Positions 1 to 11,475 of a DNA stretch of 64,000 nucleotides are shown here, one piece after another. A model generated the notes under the pieces. It did no database searches and was not told the origin of the DNA. It saw only the letters and a list, made by a program, of their open reading frames with translations. The position numbers and the translations under genes are program-made. Positions within the stretch are counted from its first letter, which is position 1. The number at the start of each line of letters is the position of its first letter. Source of the stretch: Nymphaea colorata (Eukaryota > Streptophyta > Magnoliopsida > Nymphaeales > Nymphaeaceae); NCBI RefSeq assembly GCF_008831285.2, contig NC_045144.1:16355858-16419857 (forward strand), given 5' to 3'.

Positions 1-108
1 CGGAAAATGCTGGGGGAGGAGATTGTGGGGATCTGTGGAGGAAGCGTTGAGGTCAGTCACATACTAGAAGAAGGTGGTGAAACAGAGGCGCAGTTCAGTT
101 GCAAGTAA
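1..108 (+). CDS. 3' end of a gene entering from the left (unknown product)
   Basis: Reading frame 1 is open from the window edge to a TAA at 106-108 and encodes 35 residues ending in EAQFSCK. The stretch is more GC-rich than the AT-rich DNA after it and is rich in Gly and Glu, as expected of coding sequence. I do not recognise the family. It is probably the last part of a terminal exon whose upstream exons lie outside the window. A chance open frame is possible because the piece is short. Confidence 0.4.
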   Translation, partial: RKMLGEEIVGICGGSVEVSHILEEGGETEAQFSCK

Positions 109-275
109 TTTCTCGGTTTGCAGGGGACATTTTTCTTTCTTTTAAAACCATAGCTGTAGCATCTGCATGGTACTGCTTGAAATAAGGAGTCTTACAGCAC
201 CCTGTCCTTGTGACAATAATTATAATAAGCATCCACTTATTGTTCTCATTCCTTTTTTATGATCTAAGCAAGGGG

Positions 276-278
<3 letters not shown>

Positions 279-351
<73 letters not shown>
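279..351. repeat. (CT)n(TA)n compound microsatellite
   Basis: About 36 bases of CT dinucleotides run directly into about 36 bases of TA dinucleotides. Confidence 0.95.
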
Positions 352-355
<4 letters not shown>

Positions 356-904
356 AAGTTGGTAAAACCAGACTTAAGAGACAAAAAAACCATACCTATT
401 GATTTTTTTTTTAAATCTAACCTTATAGATACGATCTTAAGAGTAATTTGATGATAAACATATATTAAATTAGTAGTTTTCTTACTTAAATCATGTTTTC
501 TTAATAGTAAAAAAAATTGGTATTATAAAATCAATTTTTTTTAAATGACTTGAACTAAAGCGTGATTTATATTAACTTAGTATTTAGAAACACTTTAGAA
601 GGTTTTTATTTTGTTTAAAAGACTCTTAAACATGAATTTAAGAGATTTGGTTTTTATCCCTTATCCAAGTGGTCTAGTACCTACCAATTAATATATATAT
701 ATATATATAAATCAACCGGCTATCTCTATGGCTTAATGATTAATAATTTTTTTTATGTTGTATTGCTAAAAAACCATCGCAAAAATTTGCTTTTGTGGCT
801 AAAAACCATAGTCAAGAATTGTTAGTTGCAAATGCAACTTTTTGTGACCGCTTTAGCGACACAAAGTAAACAAAAAGACTATCCGGTAGCCAGTGGATTT
901 CAAT

Positions 905-1078
<174 letters not shown>

Positions 1079-4000
1079 GCAACTCTCTGCACACCTAGAT
1101 GTCGAAAAATGCATATTAATTTTCCTGAAATAGGAATAAATCTAACTTTTCTCTTAGATTACCGCTTTTCTTTAGGAGTGGATGATAATCGATTTCAAGG
1201 TATCAAAGTCTTGGTTTCCACAGACATATCATGACTTTTCTTGGTTTCCAAGTAAATTCTGAATGAAGAAATATAGAGATGACACGGTACAATTTCTTGA
1301 CTCATGACTCGATTCTTCTACCGTAGCGGAGCTGCAATGTGACTGTTGTATTCTTCAAAAATCCCATTGAGATAAACCCAGCTTCAGTCACATGCTATGC
1401 CCACATCAAACCTGGGTCCGCAACTCAAAGTGCTCCTCAGCCAAAAATTCTAGCCCCATAACTGTTCTTCAAAAAAATGTGAGCCATATGCATTCTCTTG
1501 TTATTAGCACACTTTAGAACTTCCAGTTCTTTTCATAAGATCTATAATCACATCTCCCAGAAGATCAGGCAAGCAGATTTCAGAGAAATCTAGCGTTTAG
1601 AAAGTCATCTTGATGGACTCAAAGAAAGTGGAAGACAGAAAGTAGGACTCAATACAAAATGTTCAGCCTGACAAACTTCACTATTCATTCTTATCACTTG
1701 CTTAGCGATGAAGTCAAATGCCAATTTCCGCGTAAAACTTCATTACCACAGGCCGGGAGTGGCCCTCCTTGAATTTTCCCCCTAAAAAAAATCTATATCA
1801 AACATTATTTTAAAATTTAGCTCCCCTTAAACTGTGAGAAAGCAATGAAATTTTTGTTTTCTCTGTTGGCTCCTTGTAGTAATATCTTCACCTGCAAAAG
1901 AAAATATATATAACAACTTTGGGCATTCCATATATACTGGTGTAATCAAACATATTTAAACTTCCTTTTTCAAATGAAGAAAGATATGTTTAAAGCAGTC
2001 ACACAAGTTGTTATGAGATTTTATTTGCATGGTTAACACTTTAGGGCGCTGTTCATGAGAAGCTGTTTTCCTCAGATAGATCTTGAGAGTGTAAAAACAA
2101 AAAATACACAAAATAATAAATAATTGTGGAATCATAAGTTTCCTATTGATTTTCTTCAAAAACCTCGACAAAAGTTCAAAACTAGTTAACGAAAATGTTA
2201 GCATAAACTCTAAAAAGCCAATCAAAGTCAAAGAAGAAAATATGTTTCTGGAAAAATACCACAAACTTATATTCTGGTAGACTTTGAAGATTTCATATGC
2301 ATCTACATGATATATTTGTGACCATGGACTATTTAATATAACCATCAAAATATTTAAGGACAATCTTTGCGCACGTCGAGAAAGGCAAGAGGAATCACTC
2401 GAAAGAGGCAGTTCGAGGGGGAATGTGCACCTCTTCGTATTCCCTCATAGGCTTGCTTATATATTAAGCAAAATAAATATCAAGCAGACGAAGCAAAAGA
2501 CGCAGGTGCAGGGCCATGCAAACATAATGTCGATGATTCTTTTCTCCATCTCATTTTTCATGTATGTTTGGAGATTGCATGCATATGAAAGAATAAAGTA
2601 TGTGATATTGTATAGGGAAATAAAGTATGTGATATTGTATAGGGAACAAAAGATATTTCATGACTTGACCACCGACCACTTCGTAACAGGGTCATGGTAC
2701 ATAATGGACGTTGGACCCACCTATAGAACCAGGAGCAGGATAAGAATTTAGATCAACTAAAAATGTCAATTGCTCTGAAATTGCCACAGCGCATTTTACA
2801 AGTCAATCTTCAGTTTTTTTTTATACAATTTTAATTGCGTGTAGAGATTTGACTTACATGACCTGATAACGGCAGAGATCAAGTTGCATGCACACTTTTT
2901 TTTGTGCACTCAACCATGGGCATCGCTAGAAAAATGTCAAATTATAGTTTTAAAATTTTAATCGGGGCTAAAATATCATTTTACAAAGTTTTTATATCAT
3001 TAGACAAGTGAATTTTTTTTAAATTTACATGTAATTTTTTTTTTGAGGGGGCATGGTGCTATGCCCGTGCATGCAACAAGTATGCACCAAAAGGAGTAGA
3101 GGGTATTTTTGAATTTTCTATGAAATAATGAGTATTTTAGACTTTTTTAACTTTTTCACTTATCTTTTTGAAAAATTTTCTTTTTTATTTTAATGAGGGT
3201 ATTCTGGTCATTGCACATTGTATATTTTCATGTACGAGGTTGTGCACATAACCAGCTTAGATAATAAAACACATTTTTTTTTTCTTTCTCAAAAAATATT
3301 GACATGGGTGAGTTTTCCACTACCTGTGGCGACTATGAAGCCCCCAGTAGCTGGTTCTGATGTTCGTGGGTACATACCAGCCCTTCATGTGAAGCAATGG
3401 TTTTATTGAGAAAGTCTCTCAATCTGAATGCAGTTTTCTGGTGCCATACAGGTCTATCAAGCATTACAAAACAATACCATGAGAGTGCTAAAGATGATTC
3501 AATTAATAAACTAAATGACAACTACTATCTTCCCTACCGAAAAAACATTATTACTTGGCTGAGAGCCGAAGCCCCTATCGTTCCCATCCATTAGATGCTG
3601 TTTGGCAGTAGGATACTTTGTGAATATCCATTATTTTATGAATCTGACATAACTTTTTATGGCAGATTTATGACACTCACATTGTGTCTTTATTGCCAAA
3701 CAACCTCTTAGGTACTATTTTTTATGTTTCATTATAGTTTAACTTGCATATTGGTGTCGCAGCTAAAAACATTACGTTAGTGCGAATTCCATAATATTTG
3801 ATGTCATCCTTTCCATAATATTTGATGTCATCCTTTGCACATTCAGTGGTACGATAAATTAGAAAGTCACTGCTATTTGTCTCAACCCCAAAAACAGTTA
3901 ATTTCCTTTATTATGCCTTTAACTGTAGGTATTTTTTTTTCATGAAAACTACTAAGGCCGGGTTGATAGTTGAAACAAATCTCCATTAACTTAAAAATAA

Positions 4001-5190
4001 AAAACGTTAGCTACATTGTTTTTCGATATTACATTTTATTATTGCTAGCACTACAAAAAAAAATGGCCGTAGCATGTCAGTCAAGATGAACTTCCATTGA
4101 CGCGAAAGGGAAAATGTTAAGGGGTCAAAGGGCGCGTATGTAAATTTTATCGTTTTAACTACTAATTTGTTGTGTTTCAAGTTAATCAAAATTCACTTAA
4201 GCCTTCATTGACAGTTTAGTTGCGTGAAGACTACATGCCCTTACCAGGAAAATCACAAAAAGTGATCACTTTTTTAAATTACGGGCAAAAATTTAGCTCC
4301 CAGTGGAGAAATTTAACTCTTTAGTCGTTCATTCAAATAAAGCGACCCAGGTATCTATAGGTTGTACTTTCCATAAACAAAAGAAATTTGTAGACTATGT
4401 CCCATTTGAAAGTTAAGTCTTTTTCAGATGTTGCGGTTTCTCCTGTTCACACAGAACAAGCATACAAAATGCCCATTGGAGCGTCGTTAGTTCTTCCATA
4501 TCAAGCGCCCATGTTTGAAAAAACAGCAAGGAAAAGTGTCATCACTGAAACAACATAAAATTACCAGCAAATTACTTCTATGTTACCCTATCAATCTTTC
4601 AACACCTTTTTTTTTTCTTTGTTTGCAGTGAAATCAGATCATTTCTTTCTAAAAACCTATCTCTAACCTACGTACCTATTAGTTAAAAGAATCACACTGT
4701 GTTACTTTTTAATGAAAGGGCAATATGTTCCATACAAACTATTATAGAAGAATATATATGAAGCTAGTATGCATCTATTGACCTCATGAGAAGTGAAAAA
4801 AAAAAAACTATCTGGTAAAAAATATTGTACCAAAGAATTGTAATTTAGTAACAAAGAGTAATAACAAAAAAAATGCTGCCAGCCAATGGTTGTTGCTTCT
4901 CAAGTCAGAAGTTAGCTTAAGCATTGTTGTTGTTAAGACAATCACAGAAGATGGTTCGTTTTTGTGATTATAAACATACAGGAGGCCCAAAAAAGCATTT
5001 GCTGAGTGACGTGGTAATTGTCTCCCTGGGTGTACATGTTTGATTAAATTAATAAGTTAACTTTTCACCTGTACCAATTAAATGAGGTGAAATTTTCATA
5101 CGGATGCATTGTCTCCCCCGTCCAGTAATCGCTGAGGATGCAAAGTCTCTCATGCTTAGATGAATATGTTCATGTCTATAATATCCCATC

Positions 5191-5530
5191 TTTAGTTAGA
5201 GCATTCTTTCATTCAAACACAAGCAATCCTCCTAAAGGCTGAAGCTTCCATCTGACCCCTTTTTCTCTTAAGGTACAAGACCAACCATATTTAATGAGAG
5301 AATTCTCTCGTTCAAACGCAATAAAACTTTCAGGTGAGCGAAAGAGACCCATCATCTCACTAAAGTCATAAGTTTCCCCCCAACTTCTCCTTCTCTTAGC
5401 ATATAAGGCATCTTTAGTTATAGAATTCTCTCATTCAAACACAATAAAACTTTTAGTGAGCAAATGAGACCCTACCATCCCACTAAAGTTAGAAGCTTCC
5501 ACTCAACCTCTCGCTCTCTTAGCATACAAG
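5191..5530. repeat. Degenerate tandem repeat, about 100-120 bp, three units
   Basis: Three successive units begin near 5191, 5290 and 5412. They share the order 'gaattctctcattcaaac', 'aataaaactttt', 'cactaaagt' and 'ctctcttagcatac', with clear divergence between units. There is no coding signal. Confidence 0.7.
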
Positions 5531-6072
5531 GTATCAGGGGCAAAGCCAGGATTTTTTTCAAACGCGAACCAAATGGAGGCTTGGTTTTGTGGGTTGGATT
5601 TGACACATTCAAAAAATACATAAAAGCAAAAAAAAAAATCAATCTTTACACTTTTTTTTATTTTTTTCGTTGGGTTGGGTAAGGCCATGACCTAGGCAGC
5701 CCCCCCCCTCCCTCTAAACACAACGAAACTTGGCCATGGAAATAACTTATACCACCTAAAAGTTCAGACCGGTCCCGTTCAATTTTGATTCCCCCTTTGT
5801 AAAAAGAAAAAGTGGAACACATGTTTCAGGAAAATGGCCTGATATTTCATAATAGATAGTCGACTGACTCTATGTCGTTTTTAACAATGATAATTAATGG
5901 ACAAAGCATCTATGCTCTTTATCTGGAAATTCTTTTCAGACGATCGGAACCAGAAAGCACACATAAGAATCCCCAAAGAACAGTGATCATCTGCCATCCT
6001 TTTGCCTTAGGGAAGCTTTTCTATTTATTCACTCCCATCTCATCGACCTGCTCTCTCAGAGAGAACCACAGC

Positions 6073-6510
6073 ATGACTAAGGACGAGAAGGCGAACCTCT
6101 CCGTCTGTGAGAAGTCCATGACCGTGATGCTCAGCATCCTCAAAATTTCAGCCGTTACTCTCTCGCACCTGACCGTCAACCAGCTTGGAGTGCACGGCAA
6201 CGGCAAGGTGAGGCCGGCGGGTGAGTTCGCCGTTGGATCGCCGCTGCTGAAACCCGTCAAAGCGAGCTCGAAGCAGCCGGCGTACCTGATGGAGCCTGAC
6301 ATAGTGGAGAAGCCGACAGCCCTGAGTGTGGATCGTGTGAAGCCTGTTGAAGCTGATCTCAACAAGCGCTCCTCTGATTTTATTCAACATATGCGCCGGA
6401 AAATTTCATCAGACGTGGATCCAGAGGCCGGAGAACATGTACCAAGAAAGGCTACGAGGCCGACCATTAAGAGGAATCAGAAGTTGCGGATGCCTTCTGC
6501 TTACCTTTGA
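6073..6510 (+). CDS. Small intronless protein of unknown function
   Basis: An ATG at 6073 opens a 145-codon frame ending in TGA at 6508-6510. The frame extends upstream to 5872, but that part is AT-rich and unlike coding sequence, and the composition becomes GC-rich at the chosen Met. The product is basic and rich in Lys, Ser and Pro. It has a moderately hydrophobic stretch at about residues 13-33, a region of repeated KP/VE motifs, and a basic C-terminus (FIQHMRRKI, then PRKATRPTIKRNQK). No signal peptide or known domain was recognised. The FIQHMRRKI motif recalls short C-terminal motifs of small plant proteins, but I cannot name the family. It stands alone and transcription is unproven. Confidence 0.55.
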   Translation: MTKDEKANLSVCEKSMTVMLSILKISAVTLSHLTVNQLGVHGNGKVRPAGEFAVGSPLLKPVKASSKQPAYLMEPDIVEKPTALSVDRVKPVEADLNKRSSDFIQHMRRKISSDVDPEAGEHVPRKATRPTIKRNQKLRMPSAYL

Positions 6511-6894
6511 ATCTTTGATCACTTGGATGGAAACGCTGGTTTAACGTAGCAGAAATGCAGATATATATAGTGGTAGAATAAGGTCTTCTTTTAGTATATG
6601 TTTGTTCTCGTCGCCATGGTAATGACAAGGGACTCTGGTCAGAGGTCAAGTGTCAGTGTGGCTGCCATCCAATGTTTCGAAATCTTCTGACTTGGACTCA
6701 ATTGATGATCCATTATCCACCTGTGTGACAAGGTTAGTCAACTCGGTGACTTGGGCTGGGTTTTGTTAACTATTGTTTTAGAAAGAAAAACACTATATAA
6801 CTTGCAATTTAAAATATTAAAAGGTTATCATGCCAATAACTTGATTGCTTGTATTTATATAGTTTATGAACTAGTCAAGGTAACATTTAAGAAG

Positions 6895-7185
6895 ACCATG
6901 ATTATGTTACCACTAAAAAAAACATGAAAACACTGTTGAAATGTTTTCATGTTAAAAAAACATGAAAACCTTATACAAAAATTAGCAAGTACTTAAAAAG
7001 AAATGTTTTCTTGTATAACTGGAGAGACCTCAAAGCTTACACCATGATTATGTTACCACTAAAAGAACATGAAAACACTGTTGAAATGTTTTCATGTTAA
7101 AAAAACATGAAAACCTTATACAAAAATTAGCAAGTACTTAAAAAGAAATGTTTTCTTGTATAACTGGATAGACCTCAAAGCTTAC
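6895..7185. repeat. Tandem duplication, 146-bp unit, two copies
   Basis: Copy one runs from 6895 to 7040 and copy two from 7041 to 7185, with only a few mismatches or one-base gaps, so the duplication is recent. Each unit contains an internal near-palindrome of 'catgaaaac' and 'gttttcatg', so single strands can fold. Confidence 0.9.
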
Positions 7186-7434
7186 TTCTTTTTCATCTTT
7201 TGACCAATCGTTTTCCTTTGTGTCTTGTCCAACTTGTTTAGAAACTGAAGAAGATTAGTCATGAAAAAAGAATCGCTACCTAACATCAGCACAAGGCCTG
7301 TGAAGTCTAGAATTTCTTCTTTTGCTTTGAAAAATCAATGCAGCATCGAAGAACAGGGTTCTCTTTATTGTAGGCCCAAAGAATGATATTTCTGCTGGTC
7401 CTGATCAGATGGCTTCCAATTCAATTATTGCCTT

Positions 7435-7631
7435 CATGTCTTTTGTCCGATCGATAAAAATGGAAAAACACCGTTGGATATACATGTAAGAGAATGTGTT
7501 AGTTCCGTTCAAAACAAGTTTCTTAGCTCTGCTCATGTCTTTTGTCCGATCGATAAAATGGAAAAACACTGTTGGATATACATGTAAGAGAATGTGTTAG
7601 TTCCGTTCAAAACTAGCTTCTTAGCTCTGCA
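7435..7631. repeat. Tandem duplication, 99-bp unit, two copies
   Basis: Units start at 7435 and 7534 ('catgtcttttgtccgatcg') and differ at only a handful of positions. A shorter degenerate duplication ('ttaataattctatg', twice) follows at about 7660-7740. Confidence 0.9.
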
Positions 7632-8887
7632 AAATTCACTATATAAGATGTTCGAGATACCACATAAGCAAAGCGATTAATAATTCTATGTCATGAAAAA
7701 TACCACACAAGAATAGAGATTAATAATTCTATGCCATGAAAACTGCGCTAGCTGCTTGACAAATAATGGCAAACCAAAATTGAAATACTTCATATCGATA
7801 CGTTTAAATAAGCCTCCAGGTGAAGGAAAGATGCCAATATCACTCCAAGCCTCTAGTCTCTAAAAGGAGAATTTCTTGTATCACCAGATAAAATCAAAAG
7901 CATGATCCTCGGATTGATTCTTGTATGTAAAACAACCTTTACACGTTTTGGACATCTATTTGCCATATATATATATATGGTATAGAATAAAGAAGGAATA
8001 AATTAACAAGAAACCTGATCAGGTAATATGGTGTGTGAGAACCAGTACCACACACATCATGATCACCATTATCCCATCAACAAGACAACAAAAAGCCAAT
8101 CCGAGACAGATATGTGATCACTGGTAAGCTGTCAGAAGGGTCACCATCCAAAAACTGTTGTTCTTGACACAGAAACAGTCAGTCCAAGTTGCAGCTAAAA
8201 GCCTAACCAGTAATCACTTCCAACTTAACTTGACTGTAGTAAAGTTGGCGATTCTTGTCAAAGCAAATAAAAATTCATTTCGGAGTTGTTTAGTGACAGT
8301 AAATCTGCACCAAAGATTGAAGCGGATTTGTGAAACACTGTCGTTGGAGCAGATTAGTTCCTATTACCACTTGGTCTCTTCCATCACAATCAAATTAATT
8401 TAACAAGAACCAAGATGTACTTTGCAGTTTTCCGAATACATACTTTATCTATTCCAAAAGTACAAGAAATTATAAAAGCTACGTATACTTTAGAGGGCAA
8501 TATTTAAGCAGATCTCAGCTACCTGAATCATGGATGCTTAGATAGTTTGAATGTGCTCATCAGCACCTGACCTGGAGGTGTACATCATCTATGGCACGTA
8601 AGTTTGCATACACATATTCAATAGAAGAACCGCCCGATAGTTGAAGAAACACATGGCCCGTAAGTATGGATAAAAAAACATGGAATATATTCGTCTAATG
8701 ATGCATGTAAACTTTCATGATTATCGGTCTCAAAAACATTAATGCTACCTTTCCAATTTCTAAAGGCGTATTCTATACCCACTTCCCAATACTGGGGTGG
8801 GGATGCATCGGCAATCATGCCCGCTTTCTCCATGTTCCAAGTTATTGTCTTCCTAATGAATCTAATGATCCATCATTCTCTTTACTA

Positions 8888-9078
8888 GGGGCGGAGCTAA
8901 GGAAGGACTTGCATGACCCTAGCCCAACCTCAATTTTTGAAAAAGAAAAATTACATATAAATTTAAAAAAAAATTATTTGTTTTGTATAAAAATTTTGAA
9001 AAATGATACTTCAACTTGTATCAAAATTTAAAAACTTTAATTTGGTCTCCCTTATAAACAATTTCTGGCTCCACCCCA
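8888..9078. mobile_element. MITE-like element with GGGGCGGAGC-type ends
   Basis: A 191-bp AT-rich segment starts with 'ggggcggagctaagg' and ends with 'tttctggctccacccc'. The end is an imperfect inverted copy of the start. There is no coding capacity. A second member with similar ends lies at 9355-9570, and degenerate relatives occur elsewhere in the window. Target-site duplications are not obvious, so assignment to a transposon superfamily is open. Confidence 0.5.
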
Positions 9079-9354
9079 TGCTCTTTACAATATAAAGCCA
9101 AGTTAGCCTTTCAAACCACCCCAAATATGAGCACTTTGCAATCCTCATTCGAAAGATAGTCTTAATGTCGATTGAGAAAATTACACATCGCATGCGGGAA
9201 TGAGCACTCGCATCTATCTTGACAAGGAAGGGGACTCTTCACTGGCTGAAATAAAACCACGACAACAAATATCTAACCTTCTCAAAGATCAGTGAACATG
9301 GGATGCAGAAGTGCAAGTAATACCAGCATGATTACCATCGTAAGTTTGTAACCA

Positions 9355-9570
9355 AGGGCGGAGCCAAGAGAAGGCTAGCAAGGGGGGCGTATGCACCCAA
9401 CCCCCTTCATTAAAAAAAAAAAAAAAATTAAGAAGAAAATTTATATTTGTGATTTTAAAAACTTTTAGTTTGGCCTATAAAAAAATTTTGAAAAATTATA
9501 GTTCGGTTCTTGTCAAAATTTTGAAACTATAGCTCGACTCTTCCAATGAAAAATTTTTGGTTCTCCCCCT
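9355..9570. mobile_element. Second MITE-like element of the same family
   Basis: It begins 'agggcggagccaagag' and ends 'tttttggttctccccct', again imperfect inverted ends. It shares the A/T-rich interior ('aaaattttgaaaaattatag') with the element at 8888. No open frame. Confidence 0.5.
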
Positions 9571-11475
9571 GATCCTGTCAGTTAATCTATGCAAAGTAAG
9601 AGATGTTTGATGAAAATTTGTCGCTGAACTATTCTCCAAGCGTTATGACAATAGAAAGAAAGTTGGGAGAGGATCAGGCAAAGTCTTGTGCTTGCAGTTT
9701 CAACGAAAACAACTTTTCTTTTATACTTCCAACTGGAAGATCTGACTTCTGTCAATTAAGATGGATGTTAGTGCAGTAAAATCCGAGCTAGGAATGTAAG
9801 AAGGCTTCTGCTTCAAGTTGGGCTTGCAAAATTCGGGTTAACCAAACAAAATTGGAATTCAAGATACTTTTGTAGTCTACAATACTGTAGACACGAGGGC
9901 TGTGTCATCTCCGAAAATGTTCCTCTCTCAGCAAATGTGAAATAAAATAAATCATGCAGAAATATGCTTTTGATGTAGGTAGGAAGTAAAGCCCTGCTAA
10001 AGAAGTCAATATATCGAATTTGGATTGGATGTCTGCTCAAATCATTTAGAAAAGAAACAGTTATGATAAACATTTGATGTCCCATGGAGAAATCAGATCG
10101 GATTCAGACTTAAGAAATGACATCTGGTCAGATTTAGATTTGGACATACAAAGATATTCGATGAGATTTGTATTCAGGTTCAGGTCTGATTTTGTTTTAA
10201 ATAAATATGTTATACCCAATACCCTTACATTTTGAATGTCGGCCGAATTCGGTTTAAAATTAGTATTCAGATTTGGATGTCAACTTAAAAATCTGATTTG
10301 GATGGGGTCGGAATTGTGAAATCTGGGTTTCAGTTTCGGTTCAGATAAACTTTTCTTCATTTGAATTCTAATATTAATTTGAATCCGAATCTGGGGAACA
10401 TCCAAAAATGCAGGTAGAACTGACCGGGAGAAAAAAATTCAAAAATAACGTGACGCATGTAGAACTGAAAGACTTCAAAGAACCAAACACTTCTTAGATT
10501 CCTTTTCGCTTTTCCTCTGGAAGCCTCCCCATGGCTCCCCTAAAAATTCTGGAAACAAATTTTTAAGTTTCGGATTGTTTAATTGAAGACCTTAATGGTC
10601 GTATATATCATGACTTAACATCTGGTTTTCCTATTGACATGGTCAGCAATGTGTGATATAATAACCTTACAAGGTCTGTCGATCTCCTTAAATGGCAACC
10701 CAGCGATATTGTCAGCGGACATGACTTTGCTTTGCATTTCTTTGAAAGTTCCTCATAATTTCGAGTGCTTTTTTAAGGTATGAGCTAATTTGATAAGCAA
10801 ATGTTTGATTCTGCGTAACATGACCTTCAAGATCATATTGAAATGAGTTATTTTTGAAAATTTGCTTTGGGCTTTGCGAGTGCTTTTTGTGCTTTTATAG
10901 GCAAAGCCAAACCAAAGCATTCAAAGCTTTTGGTTGTTCCGGATCATCAAGGTCATCAAGTTTTTCAGGACATCAAGTCATCAAGGTTTGATGGATTTCA
11001 AACGATTTATGAAAAAAAAAAAGGATCAATTGCAATTATATGTCACTAAAAAAAGACATCTGTAAAAAGAGCCAGCTCCAGTCGCCAGCCGAGGAATCGA
11101 TAAGATTCAACTTACCTAGGCGGCTAAAGGACTTGTACTAGCCTGCAAGCCCTAAAGAATGTTCAAGTCGAACTGTACTGGCATGTGTTAGAATTGCAAG
11201 AACAACCTAACACAGCCTAGCAGGTACGGTAATGTGCAATCACACCCTGGTTTGCCTTTCAGGAGAGAAGAAGACATGCTTAGGGCATAGGCACGCGCAC
11301 ATGAAAAGGCAGAAAAGCCTCAGTACACTTTACACTTTTTAATGATGAGACAGCAACAAGTAATACTATCAGGAGAAACTAAAGTACAATTGTAATCAAC
11401 TTTTGCATAGATCTACAACAATAAAGAATAAAGCACGATCATCTGGAAATAAAATGACCGTGCACGGAATGTGAA

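Larger units (their letters stand above)
6511..11475. other. Intergenic region between the small gene and the SFSWAP-like gene
   Basis: AT-rich DNA with two tandem duplications and two MITE-like elements annotated separately. From about 10085 to 10400 there is degenerate low-complexity sequence with many 'cagattt/ggatt' motifs. Positions 9571-11475 otherwise show nothing I can name; the end next to 11475 should include the 3' UTR of the minus-strand gene. Confidence 0.5.

Noticed and set aside
1956-2751. Two medium open frames (135 and 108 codons) in AT-rich DNA
   Set aside because: No motif, no start context and no coding-like composition. One includes a simple 27-bp duplication.
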